Assembly (NCBI GenBank): GCA_029288335.1
Contig: JARIHJ010000011.1
Coordinates: 1 to 20,677, forward strand
Reading direction: 5' to 3'
DNA: 20,677 bases
DNA from: Candidatus Saccharimonadota bacterium
Lineage (GTDB): Bacteria; Patescibacteriota; Saccharimonadia; Saccharimonadales; UBA4665
Positions 1-7,049 of this stretch are shown in pieces. The number at the start of each line of letters is the position of its first letter. Position 1 is the first letter of the stretch. A program made the translations under genes and the position numbers. A model generated the notes under the pieces. It was not told where the DNA came from. It ran no database searches and saw only the letters and a list, made by a program, of their open reading frames with translations.

Positions 1-523
1 CAATTGTGGCGCTCTTTATTCCCGCTTCTTCACCGGCCGACTCATCGACTATACTGGTTCTCCAGCCACTTTTTTCCGCAAAGCGCAGATACATTCTGAG
101 CAGCATTTCAGCCCAATCTTGTGCATCTGTGCCACCAGCACCAGCTGACAAAGTCAGGATTACGTCGTGGTCATCATACGGCCCAGCCAGCTTCAACTCA
201 TCTTTTAGAGCCGCTAGCTTCTGGCTGGCATTTGCCAGTTGACTAGCCAAATCTTTTTCCAAGCTAGCATCACCTATTTTCGCTAACTCGACCAGCTCGT
301 TAACTTCTTTTTTTAACTCGCGCCAAGGCTCTAATCGCCGTTCCAATTTAGCCTGTCGCTGGCTGACCAACTGAGCCCTGGCGCTATCCTGCCAAAAATC
401 CGGTTCACTAGTTTGCTGTGCTAATGCGCCAGCCTCCTTTTCTAGTTCGTCAAACTTCAGCTGCTTCAAAACGCCAGCCAGCTCACTAGCTAATACTTCC
501 GCATCTTTCTCTAGCCCATTCAT
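1..523 (-). CDS. prfB: peptide chain release factor 2 (RF2), 5' part only
   Basis: Reads right to left from ATG at 523 and runs off the left edge after about 174 codons. RF2 recognises UAA and UGA and releases the finished peptide. The visible part holds the charged helical N-terminal domain, with a DFWQD motif near residue 49, and the start of the core domain with AGAGGTDAQDWAEMLLRMY and DESAGEEAGIKSAT, both family hallmarks. The GGQ loop lies outside the window. Many bacteria need a +1 frameshift near codon 25; here the frame runs straight through (Phe24-Asp25), so that control is absent. There is no Shine-Dalgarno site; a perfect TATAAT ends 7 nt before ATG, suggesting leaderless translation. 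It lies 25 nt after the M16 gene and one gene after secA, matching the Gram-positive secA-prfB order. Confidence 0.93.
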   Translation of the reverse strand, partial: MNGLEKDAEVLASELAGVLKQLKFDELEKEAGALAQQTSEPDFWQDSARAQLVSQRQAKLERRLEPWRELKKEVNELVELAKIGDASLEKDLASQLANASQKLAALKDELKLAGPYDDHDVILTLSAGAGGTDAQDWAEMLLRMYLRFAEKSGWRTSIVDESAGEEAGIKSATI

Positions 524-530
524 AAGTAAA

Positions 531-536
531 ATTATA
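531..536 (-). promoter_or_regulatory. prfB -10 box (TATAAT), leaderless type
   Basis: A perfect TATAAT on the minus strand is followed by 7 nt and then the prfB ATG. With the usual 6-7 nt from -10 to the transcription start, the mRNA would begin at or next to the A of ATG. No -35 box or Shine-Dalgarno site is visible. Confidence 0.65.
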
Positions 537-548
537 TCTTAAGCTGAC

Positions 549-1835
549 TCAGGAGTTCCAAAGCACAGCTAGCTGCTGACGCAGTTGCTCGAGAAATTCT
601 TTTGGCGAGTTGCCGAGAGCCCCAAACGCCCACAGGTTTTGACTAAACATTTCCCTGACCGCTTCGGTTATAGCCGGTTTAGTAACAGCCCGAATTCGTT
701 CTGGCACCCGGTAATAGTCATCAATAATTTCATCGAAAAAATACCTTGAACTATAGCCACTAACGGTTCCGGCTACGGTCTGCGCACTGCGCTGGAAACG
801 CCCGAGCGAATACTGCTTGGCCGCTTCAATATCAGCTTCAGCCAAATCGCCAGCTTGCAGCTTTTTAATTTCATCGACGAAAATTTCCAGAAACGGTGGC
901 GCGTTTTCCGGCGACACCTGGGCGCCAAACCACCAGTTTGTCGAGTCCTTCGGCAGGCTCAGGCCAGAACCCATATCGTAAATCAAGCCTCGCTCGCGCG
1001 CCGTACCCAGAATTTTTGAGTAAAGGGTCTCTGTCAGCAGTGTGTTAGCTAAATTAAGCGCATCCTCTTCTGCCTCACCAATCCGTCGCCTAATAAATGT
1101 ATCAATATAAATATAGAGATTTTTGACGGTGCGATTACGAATTTGCACCGGTTGGTCTAGACGGCGTGGGTGTTCCGTTGGCAAAGCAAAACGATGGCCA
1201 CGTGGCAGCTCCAAACCTTCCAGCAACTCCTTTAACTTACGAAGTCTGGCTGGCGGAAAATTACCACCGATCACAAAACGCAGATTGTTGGTCGTGTGCG
1301 TGCGTCGCCAATGTGCCGGAATATCTCCGAGCTCAATATTTTTCATTAGCTTAAGGCGCTCTTTGTCAGTTTTAGAAATAAAACCGGTTTCTTCGCGCAT
1401 CTTGGAGCTTAGAGCCAAAAAGTGATTATTGGAGCGCGTCAGCAGCTCCTCACGGACATTGCCATACTCCGCCCGAAATTCAGTCTCTAGAAATAATGGC
1501 TTGCTAATCGCTAGTAGCGTTAGCTCCAGGACTCTTTGCCATTCGAAATCAGCGCATTCGGCATCGTAAATAATGTAGTAAGTGCCGGTGCTGGCGTTGG
1601 TGTAAGCGCCGTTTTTTTCAATTTCAGCCTGAAACAGCCGAGCTTTAGGATAAAGCTCGTTAGCGCCAAGCAAAATATGCTCCATCAAATGTGGCACTTC
1701 CCACTTTTTGGGATCAACTAGATAATCGCCAGCGCGAAAGCTAATTTCCAAGCTGACGACCTGCGCATCTGGCACCTGAACGATCAAACCCTTAGCGCCA
1801 TTCTTGAGCGATAATTCCTGAACCGAATGATTCAT
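549..1835 (-). CDS. M16 family zinc metallopeptidase (pitrilysin/MPP-like)
   Basis: 428 aa, the usual size of a one-half M16 subunit. The inverted zinc motif HxxEH is intact (His49-Leu-Met-Glu52-His53) and the distal Glu ligand fits Glu129/Glu130 in NVREEL, about 76 residues on, the family spacing. The C-terminal half has the Arg-Tyr pair (SSRYFF) that binds substrate in M16 proteins. The family degrades short peptides or processes precursors in a clam-shell chamber. No signal peptide or membrane segment is seen, so it is probably cytoplasmic. It starts at ATG 1835 with a Shine-Dalgarno AAAGG 8-9 nt upstream. It lies between secA and prfB, genes that are adjacent in many Gram-positives, so it looks inserted into that pair. 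No second M16 subunit is in the window; two copies may form a homodimer. Substrate unknown. Confidence 0.9.
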   Translation of the reverse strand: MNHSVQELSLKNGAKGLIVQVPDAQVVSLEISFRAGDYLVDPKKWEVPHLMEHILLGANELYPKARLFQAEIEKNGAYTNASTGTYYIIYDAECADFEWQRVLELTLLAISKPLFLETEFRAEYGNVREELLTRSNNHFLALSSKMREETGFISKTDKERLKLMKNIELGDIPAHWRRTHTTNNLRFVIGGNFPPARLRKLKELLEGLELPRGHRFALPTEHPRRLDQPVQIRNRTVKNLYIYIDTFIRRRIGEAEEDALNLANTLLTETLYSKILGTARERGLIYDMGSGLSLPKDSTNWWFGAQVSPENAPPFLEIFVDEIKKLQAGDLAEADIEAAKQYSLGRFQRSAQTVAGTVSGYSSRYFFDEIIDDYYRVPERIRAVTKPAITEAVREMFSQNLWAFGALGNSPKEFLEQLRQQLAVLWNS

Positions 1836-1913
1836 AACTAAAGCCTTTCTAGCCCTTACCCTTTATAAATTAATATAGGTAGTCTACCACAGGCGCCTGG
1901 CCAATACACAAAA
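1836..1913 (-). other. secA to M16 intergenic region with two small palindromes
   Basis: This 78-nt gap after the secA stop holds a 10-nt perfect palindrome (CAGGCGCCTG, 1890-1899) and then a short hairpin (GGTAGACTACC, 1878-1888). There is no T-run, so it is not a convincing terminator. An AT-rich TATATTAATTTATAAA stretch could supply a -10 box for the M16 gene, whose AAAGG ribosome site lies just before the ATG. Confidence 0.35.
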
Positions 1914-4538
1914 TTAGTGTCGACGACGGGCTTTTTTCTTGCGCTGGCGCTCAGCTTTGTTGGCTTTTTTCCTTTTTACAGAGGCGCTTTTTGCTTCTGC
2001 TTGAATAACTTTTTTGTTCGCAAAATCACTAGCTTCAAACTCTTGATCGGCTTCACTAACTTCATCAAGGTTGTCGACTGAACTACGTGCAGCTCTAGTT
2101 AACTCAGTTTCAATCGGTGCATCTAGCGCGCTGGCGTCAACTGGCGCAGCATTCATCAGCGTCCTAACAACGTCGTGGCGAAGCTGGCGCTGCATATCTT
2201 CAAACATCTGCTGCCCGCGCCGGCGATATTCAACCAACGGATCCTGCTGTCCAACGCTCATCCAGTGAATGCCTTCACGCAGGTGATCCATATTTTCAAG
2301 GTGTTGCATCCAGAGAGTATCGAGTACCTGCAAGTAAATATCACGCTCGAGTTTGCGCATCATATCCGGTGTAAAAGCAGCCTCCCGGTCTTCATATATT
2401 TTTTTCGTCTCTTTTTTGAGGCTCTCCGCAAACTTAGCACTATCACCCGCAAAAAGCTTATCTAGCTCGGCTCCATCGAGCGGAAATATCTCCTTCACAA
2501 CTTCATCAAACCCCTCCGATGTAAGTGACGGATCCTGCGCCAGCAAGTCGACCACATCATCGATCATTTGGTGAACACGTTTGCTAATATCGTCAGCCTT
2601 CAGGATTTCCTTGCGCATTGAGTAGACAGCTTTACGCTGGCGATTCATTACATCATCGTACTGAACGACGTTCTTGCGTTGATCAAAGTGAAAGCCTTCA
2701 ACTTTTTCCTGCGCATTCTCAAGACTCTTAGAAATCAGACGATTTTCGATTGGGGTGTCATCATCCACTCTCAATCGGTTCATTACCCCACCGATGCGAT
2801 CACCACCAAAAATCCGCATTAAATCATCCTCGGTTGATACAAAAAATTGGGTCGCGCCCGGATCGCCTTGGCGGCCAGTACGGCCGCGCAGCTGATTATC
2901 GATGCGTCGTGACTCATGACGCTCGCTGCCAAGTACAAACAAGCCACCGAGTTTTTTAACTTCATCTTTCACCACTATGTCGGTACCGCGGCCGGCAATG
3001 TTGGTCGCTAGCGTTACAGCGCCCTTCTCTCCAGCTTTAGCCACAATCGCCGCTTCTCTTTCGTTATTTTTAGCGTTCAAGACTTCGTGCGGCACGCCAG
3101 CTTTTTTGAGTAAACTTGCCAGCAATTCGTTCTTTTCTACCGAAACTGTGCCAATTAGCACTGGCTGACCACGCTTTTGCATCTGCTTGACTTCTTCAAT
3201 GATCGCCCTAAATTTACCGGCTTCCGTGCGGTAAATCCGGTCCGGCTTATCGTCACGAATTACCGGTTTATTGGTCGGGATATCGACCACGTCAAGTTTA
3301 TAAATCTGGTGAAACTCTTCGGCTTCAGTCAGTGCCGTACCGGTCATACCCGACAATTTTTCGTACAGGCGGAAATAATTCTGGAATGAAATCGTCGCGA
3401 GCGTCATCGACTCTTCCTGCACTTCGACACCTTCTTTGGCCTCAATCGCCTGGTGCAAGCCCTCGTTGTAGCGCCGACCCGGCAACAGTCGCCCAGTAAA
3501 TTCGTCCACGATGACAATCTCGCCGTCCTTCGTGACGACGTAATCTTTGTCGCGTGTAAATAGCGCTTGGGCGCGCAGCGCCTGCTGGAGGTGATAAATC
3601 GTACTGATATTCTCGGGGCCATAAAGATTGTCTAGCTCCAGAATTTTTTCTAATTTTTCAACGCCAGCATCGGTCAGTGTGACGGTTTTACGCTTCTCAT
3701 CAGTTTCGTAGTGGTCATCCTTTTTTAGGTTTCTGACGACTTTTGCGAAACGAGCATAAGCCGTGCCGCTGGTGACGCTTGGTGCGCTAATAATCAGCGG
3801 GGTACGCGCTTCATCAATCAGGATCGAGTCCACCTCGTCGACAATCGCAAAGTTCAGTTCACGTTGCCTGAGCTGGTCGACCTCACGTACCATATTGTCC
3901 CTCAGATAGTCGAAGCCAAACTCATTGTTCGTGCCATAAGTAATATCCGCCTCATAAGCCTCGCGGCGGCTGCACGGTTTCAAGTGTTTGAAACGCTCAT
4001 CATCGTGATCTTCGTTCGTGTAACTGGCATCATAAATATACGAATGATCGGCCATAATAACAGCGACAGATAGGCCCAGAAAGTTATAAATCTGTCCCAT
4101 CCAGCCGGCATCGCGCTGTGCCAAGTAATCGTTGACGGTGACGACATGGACACCCTTTTCGCTCAATGCATTTAAATAAACCGGCAGGGTCGAGACCAGC
4201 GTTTTACCCTCGCCAGTTTTCATTTCGGCGACACTGCCCTCATGCAGGACAATTCCGCCCATCAGTTGCACTTCAAAATGCCGCTGGCCGAGGGTTCTCG
4301 TCGCTGTCTCGCGCACCAGCGCGAACGCATCCGGCAAAATTGCATCGAGCGACTCTTTGGCTAGCCGCTTCTTGAGCTCAGCTGTCTGCACCTTCAGCTT
4401 AGCGTCGATCATCTTCTTGTACTTCGGCGCCAGCGCTTCGATTTCAAGTGCTTTTTTCTTGAGGCGCTTAAGCGTTTTCTTCTGCGGATCGCCCAGCACC
4501 TTCGTAAACACAGTTTGTAGCTGCAAAATTGTCTCCAA
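1914..4538 (-). CDS. secA: preprotein translocase ATPase SecA
   Basis: 874 aa. SecA is the cytosolic ATPase that pushes unfolded preproteins through SecYEG. The Walker A motif AEMKTGEGKT (near residues 105-113), Walker B VDEVDSILIDEARTP (near 233), TYGTNNEFGFDYLRDN, the preprotein-binding region, NIAGRGTDI, the RGRTGRQGDPG arginine motif and the helical wing segment around DHLREGIHW are all intact. About 25 residues (DHSYIYDASYT to SRREAY) are inserted before TYGTNN compared with E. coli or B. subtilis SecA; I recall similar inserts in Chloroflexi and CPR SecA. The C-terminus is a Lys/Arg-rich tail with no cysteines, so the zinc-binding SEC-C motif is missing. Start: TTG at 4538, the first possible codon after an in-frame stop, which gives a normal N-terminus (TVFTKVLGDPQ). 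It lies between hpf and the M16/prfB pair. Confidence 0.97.
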   Translation of the reverse strand: METILQLQTVFTKVLGDPQKKTLKRLKKKALEIEALAPKYKKMIDAKLKVQTAELKKRLAKESLDAILPDAFALVRETATRTLGQRHFEVQLMGGIVLHEGSVAEMKTGEGKTLVSTLPVYLNALSEKGVHVVTVNDYLAQRDAGWMGQIYNFLGLSVAVIMADHSYIYDASYTNEDHDDERFKHLKPCSRREAYEADITYGTNNEFGFDYLRDNMVREVDQLRQRELNFAIVDEVDSILIDEARTPLIISAPSVTSGTAYARFAKVVRNLKKDDHYETDEKRKTVTLTDAGVEKLEKILELDNLYGPENISTIYHLQQALRAQALFTRDKDYVVTKDGEIVIVDEFTGRLLPGRRYNEGLHQAIEAKEGVEVQEESMTLATISFQNYFRLYEKLSGMTGTALTEAEEFHQIYKLDVVDIPTNKPVIRDDKPDRIYRTEAGKFRAIIEEVKQMQKRGQPVLIGTVSVEKNELLASLLKKAGVPHEVLNAKNNEREAAIVAKAGEKGAVTLATNIAGRGTDIVVKDEVKKLGGLFVLGSERHESRRIDNQLRGRTGRQGDPGATQFFVSTEDDLMRIFGGDRIGGVMNRLRVDDDTPIENRLISKSLENAQEKVEGFHFDQRKNVVQYDDVMNRQRKAVYSMRKEILKADDISKRVHQMIDDVVDLLAQDPSLTSEGFDEVVKEIFPLDGAELDKLFAGDSAKFAESLKKETKKIYEDREAAFTPDMMRKLERDIYLQVLDTLWMQHLENMDHLREGIHWMSVGQQDPLVEYRRRGQQMFEDMQRQLRHDVVRTLMNAAPVDASALDAPIETELTRAARSSVDNLDEVSEADQEFEASDFANKKVIQAEAKSASVKRKKANKAERQRKKKARRRH

Positions 4539-4564
4539 ATTTTATTAAACTAAAGCTAGTTTTG

Positions 4565-4570
4565 ATTATA
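4565..4570 (-). promoter_or_regulatory. secA -10 box (TATAAT)
   Basis: A perfect TATAAT on the minus strand lies 26 nt before the TTG start of secA and just downstream of the hpf terminator. It predicts a leader of about 20 nt. No recognisable -35 box and no clear Shine-Dalgarno site. Confidence 0.55.
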
Positions 4571-4584
4571 GATGTTAGTGCGCT

Positions 4585-4622
4585 AAAAAACTAGCGTCTG
4601 CCGAGTCGCCGGACCAGACGCT
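4585..4622 (-). terminator. intrinsic terminator of hpf, overlapping its last codons
   Basis: On the minus strand AGCGTCTG (4615-4622) pairs perfectly with CAGACGCT (4593-4600), with an extra CCG/CGG pairing in the loop, followed after 2 nt by TTTTTT (4585-4590). The stem uses the final Arg-rich codons and stop codon of hpf. It separates hpf from secA transcription. Confidence 0.7.
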
Positions 4623-4941
4623 GGCGCAATTTCGGGCTGGCGTACTTGTCTTTGTACTTTTTTATCGCCAGCTTAAGCTTCGTTTCCACTATATCGATGG
4701 CCGCAAAAGCATTTACGGTCGTTTCGCTAATCTTGATAATTTCGTTTGGTAAACGTAACTCAACCGCGCAAGTTTGCTGCCTCTGGCCGTCATTTTTATG
4801 TTCTTTTAGCCGGACTTCAGCGTGGGCCACGCCGCGCTGAGCTCTAGGGATATATTTTTCCAATCCGCCAATCTTTTTCTCGACGTACTGTTTTTGTTTG
4901 TCAGTAAGCTTGGTGCCAAGCCCGCTAATCTCTAATTTCAT
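4591..4941 (-). CDS. hpf: ribosome hibernation promoting factor / ribosome-associated inhibitor (short form)
   Basis: 116 aa with the HPF/YfiA/RaiA fold: a start like MKLEISGLGTKLTDKQKQYVEKKI, then the basic central helix, VELRLP, AFAAIDIVETKLKLAIKKYKDKY and a strongly basic C-terminus (LRQRLVRRLGRR). Proteins of this family sit in the 30S decoding channel and inactivate ribosomes in stationary phase. The length fits the short form, without the C-terminal dimerisation domain of long HPF, so a partner factor would be needed to form 100S dimers. hpf next to secA is a conserved Gram-positive arrangement. The ATG at 4941 has no Shine-Dalgarno site, but TACAAT lies 6 nt before it. The gene ends in its own terminator. 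Confidence 0.9.
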   Translation of the reverse strand: MKLEISGLGTKLTDKQKQYVEKKIGGLEKYIPRAQRGVAHAEVRLKEHKNDGQRQQTCAVELRLPNEIIKISETTVNAFAAIDIVETKLKLAIKKYKDKYASPKLRQRLVRRLGRR

Positions 4942-4947
4942 AGTCTA

Positions 4948-4953
4948 ATTGTA
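4948..4953 (-). promoter_or_regulatory. hpf -10 box (TACAAT), leaderless type
   Basis: TACAAT lies 6 nt before the hpf ATG and directly after the serS stop codon TAG (4954-4956). This spacing places transcription start at or next to the A of ATG. No -35 box seen. Confidence 0.6.
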
Positions 4954-6249
4954 CTAGATCTCAGTCGCACCGCCCATAAATGGCACTAGCACTTTGGGGA
5001 TTTTGACGTGGCCATCGCTGGTCTGGTAATTTTCGATAATCGCGGCGAGAATCCGGCCAAGCGCGAAAGCTGTGGCATCGTTGGTATGGACTAATTCTGT
5101 GCCATCTTCCGATTTAGTCCGGATTTTCAAATCTCTAGCCTGGTAGTCGGTCATATAGTCGGCCGTGTGAGTTTCAATGTAGCGGTCCTGCCCTGGGAAC
5201 CAACAGTTAATGTCGTAGCCGCTGGCGTTCGGCTTACCTATATCAGCGGTACACTTTTGAATTATTTGGTACGGCAATCCTAGTTGCTGTACCAAATACT
5301 CCTGAATAGCGACCAGCAGTTTATGCTCTTCTTCGCCGGTTTTAGCGCTAGAAAACACTTCCATTTCCAGCTTGTCGAACTGATGCATGCGAATGATGCC
5401 CTCGGTATCTTTGCCGTAAGTACCGGCCTCGCGCCTAAAGCTAGTCGAATAGCCGATGTAGCGAATTGGTAATTCTTTGGCAGGCAAAATTTCGTTCCAG
5501 TACATCGTCGCTAGGGTGTGCTCGGCGCTGGCGTTCAGCCACAAATCGTCGTCGGCTAGTTTGTAGGTGACTTCTTCCGCGTTCAATCTGGCGCTGGCGA
5601 CATACGGCTCGGTTTTTAGCGTCGCCGGCGGTAATACCGGAGTAAAAGGCTTGGCTACTAGTTCTAAATTATTGTCACTGATTAACTTTTGAAGAATTTT
5701 TTCATCAGTCAGCGTCGTTAGCACAAAGTTAATGACGGCGAATTGCAGCCGCACTAAATCGCCTTTTAGGTAAGCAAAGCGGCTGCCGGCGATTTTGGCC
5801 GCCCGCTCCTTGTCAATCCAGTCGCACGCCTCTCCTAACTCCCAGTGCGTTTTCGGCTTAAAGTCAAAATCGATTTTGACGCCAACTTCTTTTGCGACGA
5901 CATTTTCATCCTCGCTAGCGCCCACCGGCACACCTTCTAGTGGTATATTCGGCACCGCACGCAGAAGTTCCAGCCAACTGGCTCCCAATGGCTTTAGTTC
6001 ATCTTCTAGCTTAGCTAGTTTGTCTTTTAGCTCGCGACCGTCTTGTACTTCTTTGTCGCTCGGCTTCCTATTTTTGAGTTCGCTGGCAAGTTGATTGCGA
6101 CTAGCGCGCACTTCTTCAGCCTCAGCTAACAATTTTCGCCGCTTTTCATTTAGCTCCAGCAGTTTTGGAATATCAACCTCGTAGCCTTTTTGTTTCGACT
6201 TTTCGGCCACCAGCTCCGGATTATCACGAATAAATTGAATATCCAACAT
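4954..6249 (-). CDS. serS: seryl-tRNA synthetase
   Basis: 431 aa, normal for bacterial SerRS. It charges tRNA-Ser (and tRNA-Sec where present) with serine. The N-terminal antiparallel coiled-coil arm that grips the tRNA long variable arm spans about residues 25-100 (rich in Glu, Lys, Arg and Leu). The class II catalytic core follows, with motif 2 in TSFRREAGTYGKDTEGIIRM, the HQFDKLEM stretch, and motif 3 in TNDATAFALGRILAAIIENY followed by IPKVLVPFMGG. The start at ATG 6249 has no Shine-Dalgarno site, but a perfect TATAAT sits 7 nt upstream and includes the stop codon of the preceding nuclease gene. It lies between the nuclease and hpf on the same strand, 8 nt after the nuclease stop. Confidence 0.97.
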   Translation of the reverse strand: MLDIQFIRDNPELVAEKSKQKGYEVDIPKLLELNEKRRKLLAEAEEVRASRNQLASELKNRKPSDKEVQDGRELKDKLAKLEDELKPLGASWLELLRAVPNIPLEGVPVGASEDENVVAKEVGVKIDFDFKPKTHWELGEACDWIDKERAAKIAGSRFAYLKGDLVRLQFAVINFVLTTLTDEKILQKLISDNNLELVAKPFTPVLPPATLKTEPYVASARLNAEEVTYKLADDDLWLNASAEHTLATMYWNEILPAKELPIRYIGYSTSFRREAGTYGKDTEGIIRMHQFDKLEMEVFSSAKTGEEEHKLLVAIQEYLVQQLGLPYQIIQKCTADIGKPNASGYDINCWFPGQDRYIETHTADYMTDYQARDLKIRTKSEDGTELVHTNDATAFALGRILAAIIENYQTSDGHVKIPKVLVPFMGGATEI

Positions 6250-6256
6250 AGCGGCA

Positions 6257-6262
6257 ATTATA
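6257..6262 (-). promoter_or_regulatory. serS -10 box (TATAAT), leaderless type, overlapping upstream stop codon
   Basis: A perfect TATAAT is followed by 7 nt and then the serS ATG. The TAA stop of the nuclease gene (6258-6260) is part of the hexamer, so one sequence ends one gene and promotes the next. No -35 box. Confidence 0.65.
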
Positions 6263-7049
6263 CCTTCGCAGGCTTTCTTTTTTTAGCTTTTGTTTGCACG
6301 GCCGCTAGTGTTAGCTCGGTTCTGGACCTAGCATATTCACAGAATTCACAAGCACCACCCATTATATTGATGCCAACCGGGGGCATTTCGCCGTCGAGAC
6401 ACTGTTTAATTTCGACTAGCGTCGGCTCGACCCAGCTGGCGTCGCCGATATAAGGGATTAGTTTAGTTTTGAACTCCAGCCGGTCGCCGAAACCGTCGAG
6501 GTCAATGCGGGCATTAGTGTAGACAAAATAGGCTGTATCGCTGACTTTGAAGCCGTTTTGCCTGAGTAACCACTGGTAGACCTCGACCTGGCGCTTGTAG
6601 CTGATTTGCCAGTCGCTGTCGATTGAGACTTCTTTATTTTTGCTGGTAGCCTTGTAGTCGACCACCATTAGCTCGCCGTCGTCGTTAACCCAGACGTCGT
6701 CGATCGCACCAAAAATATGCAAATTGGTCGGCTCGTGTAACGCCGTTACACCGGTAAAGTTGTAGCGCCATTGGTCCAGGTCTTTGTGTTGATACGGCAC
6801 CGCTTTGATTTGATTATCAAGCATAATCGGGTGCGGCGTACCGGCAGCGCGGTGAGCATCAAACTCCTTTTTGAACAGCTCATCGATGGCTTTATTGATA
6901 TTAAATGGCGGACTTGACGGCCGAGTGATCTTTAAGCGCGTATCCAGCCAAAAACAGCGTGGACATTGCTTGTATAGCTCGATTTTACTCCGCGAAATTT
7001 TGAATGGTTTGGTTTGACCGGGCTGGTACGGTAAGCTGCGATAACTCAT
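6258..7049 (-). CDS. PD-(D/E)XK nuclease family protein (Cas4/AddB C-terminal-like) with four paired cysteines
   Basis: 263 aa. The N-terminal SKIELYKQCPRCFWL motif is typical of the PDDEXK_1 family. Catalytic candidates are Asp118 in GAIDDVW, Asp131-Tyr-Lys133 in VVDYKAT, and the Gln154-x3-Tyr158 motif shared with the AddB/RecB and Cas4 nucleases. Two Cys pairs, Cys29/Cys32 (CPRC) and Cys234/Cys237 (CEFC), flank the nuclease domain, as in nucleases that clamp the fold with an Fe-S cluster; metal binding is inferred. No helicase or Cas gene is nearby, so a stand-alone DNA repair or end-processing role is more likely than CRISPR adaptation. The tail is Lys-rich. ATG 7049 overlaps the HAD stop (ATGA) and has an extended -10 box 7 nt upstream. 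Confidence 0.82.
   Translation of the reverse strand: MSYRSLPYQPGQTKPFKISRSKIELYKQCPRCFWLDTRLKITRPSSPPFNINKAIDELFKKEFDAHRAAGTPHPIMLDNQIKAVPYQHKDLDQWRYNFTGVTALHEPTNLHIFGAIDDVWVNDDGELMVVDYKATSKNKEVSIDSDWQISYKRQVEVYQWLLRQNGFKVSDTAYFVYTNARIDLDGFGDRLEFKTKLIPYIGDASWVEPTLVEIKQCLDGEMPPVGINIMGGACEFCEYARSRTELTLAAVQTKAKKRKPAKV

Noticed and set aside
1..523. Programmed frameshift in prfB at TTTGAC
   Set aside because: The reading frame is continuous from ATG 523, and the only alternative upstream start (ATG at 519) meets a stop after two codons.
1123..1425. 100-codon plus-strand ORF opposite the M16 gene (and many similar ORFs of 60-118 codons throughout)
   Set aside because: It lies antisense to a gene with intact motifs, has no ribosome site, and its composition follows from the codons of the opposite gene.
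6258..7049. Nuclease as a CRISPR Cas4
   Set aside because: No cas1, cas2 or repeat array is in the window, and the Cys arrangement is 2+2 rather than 1+3.
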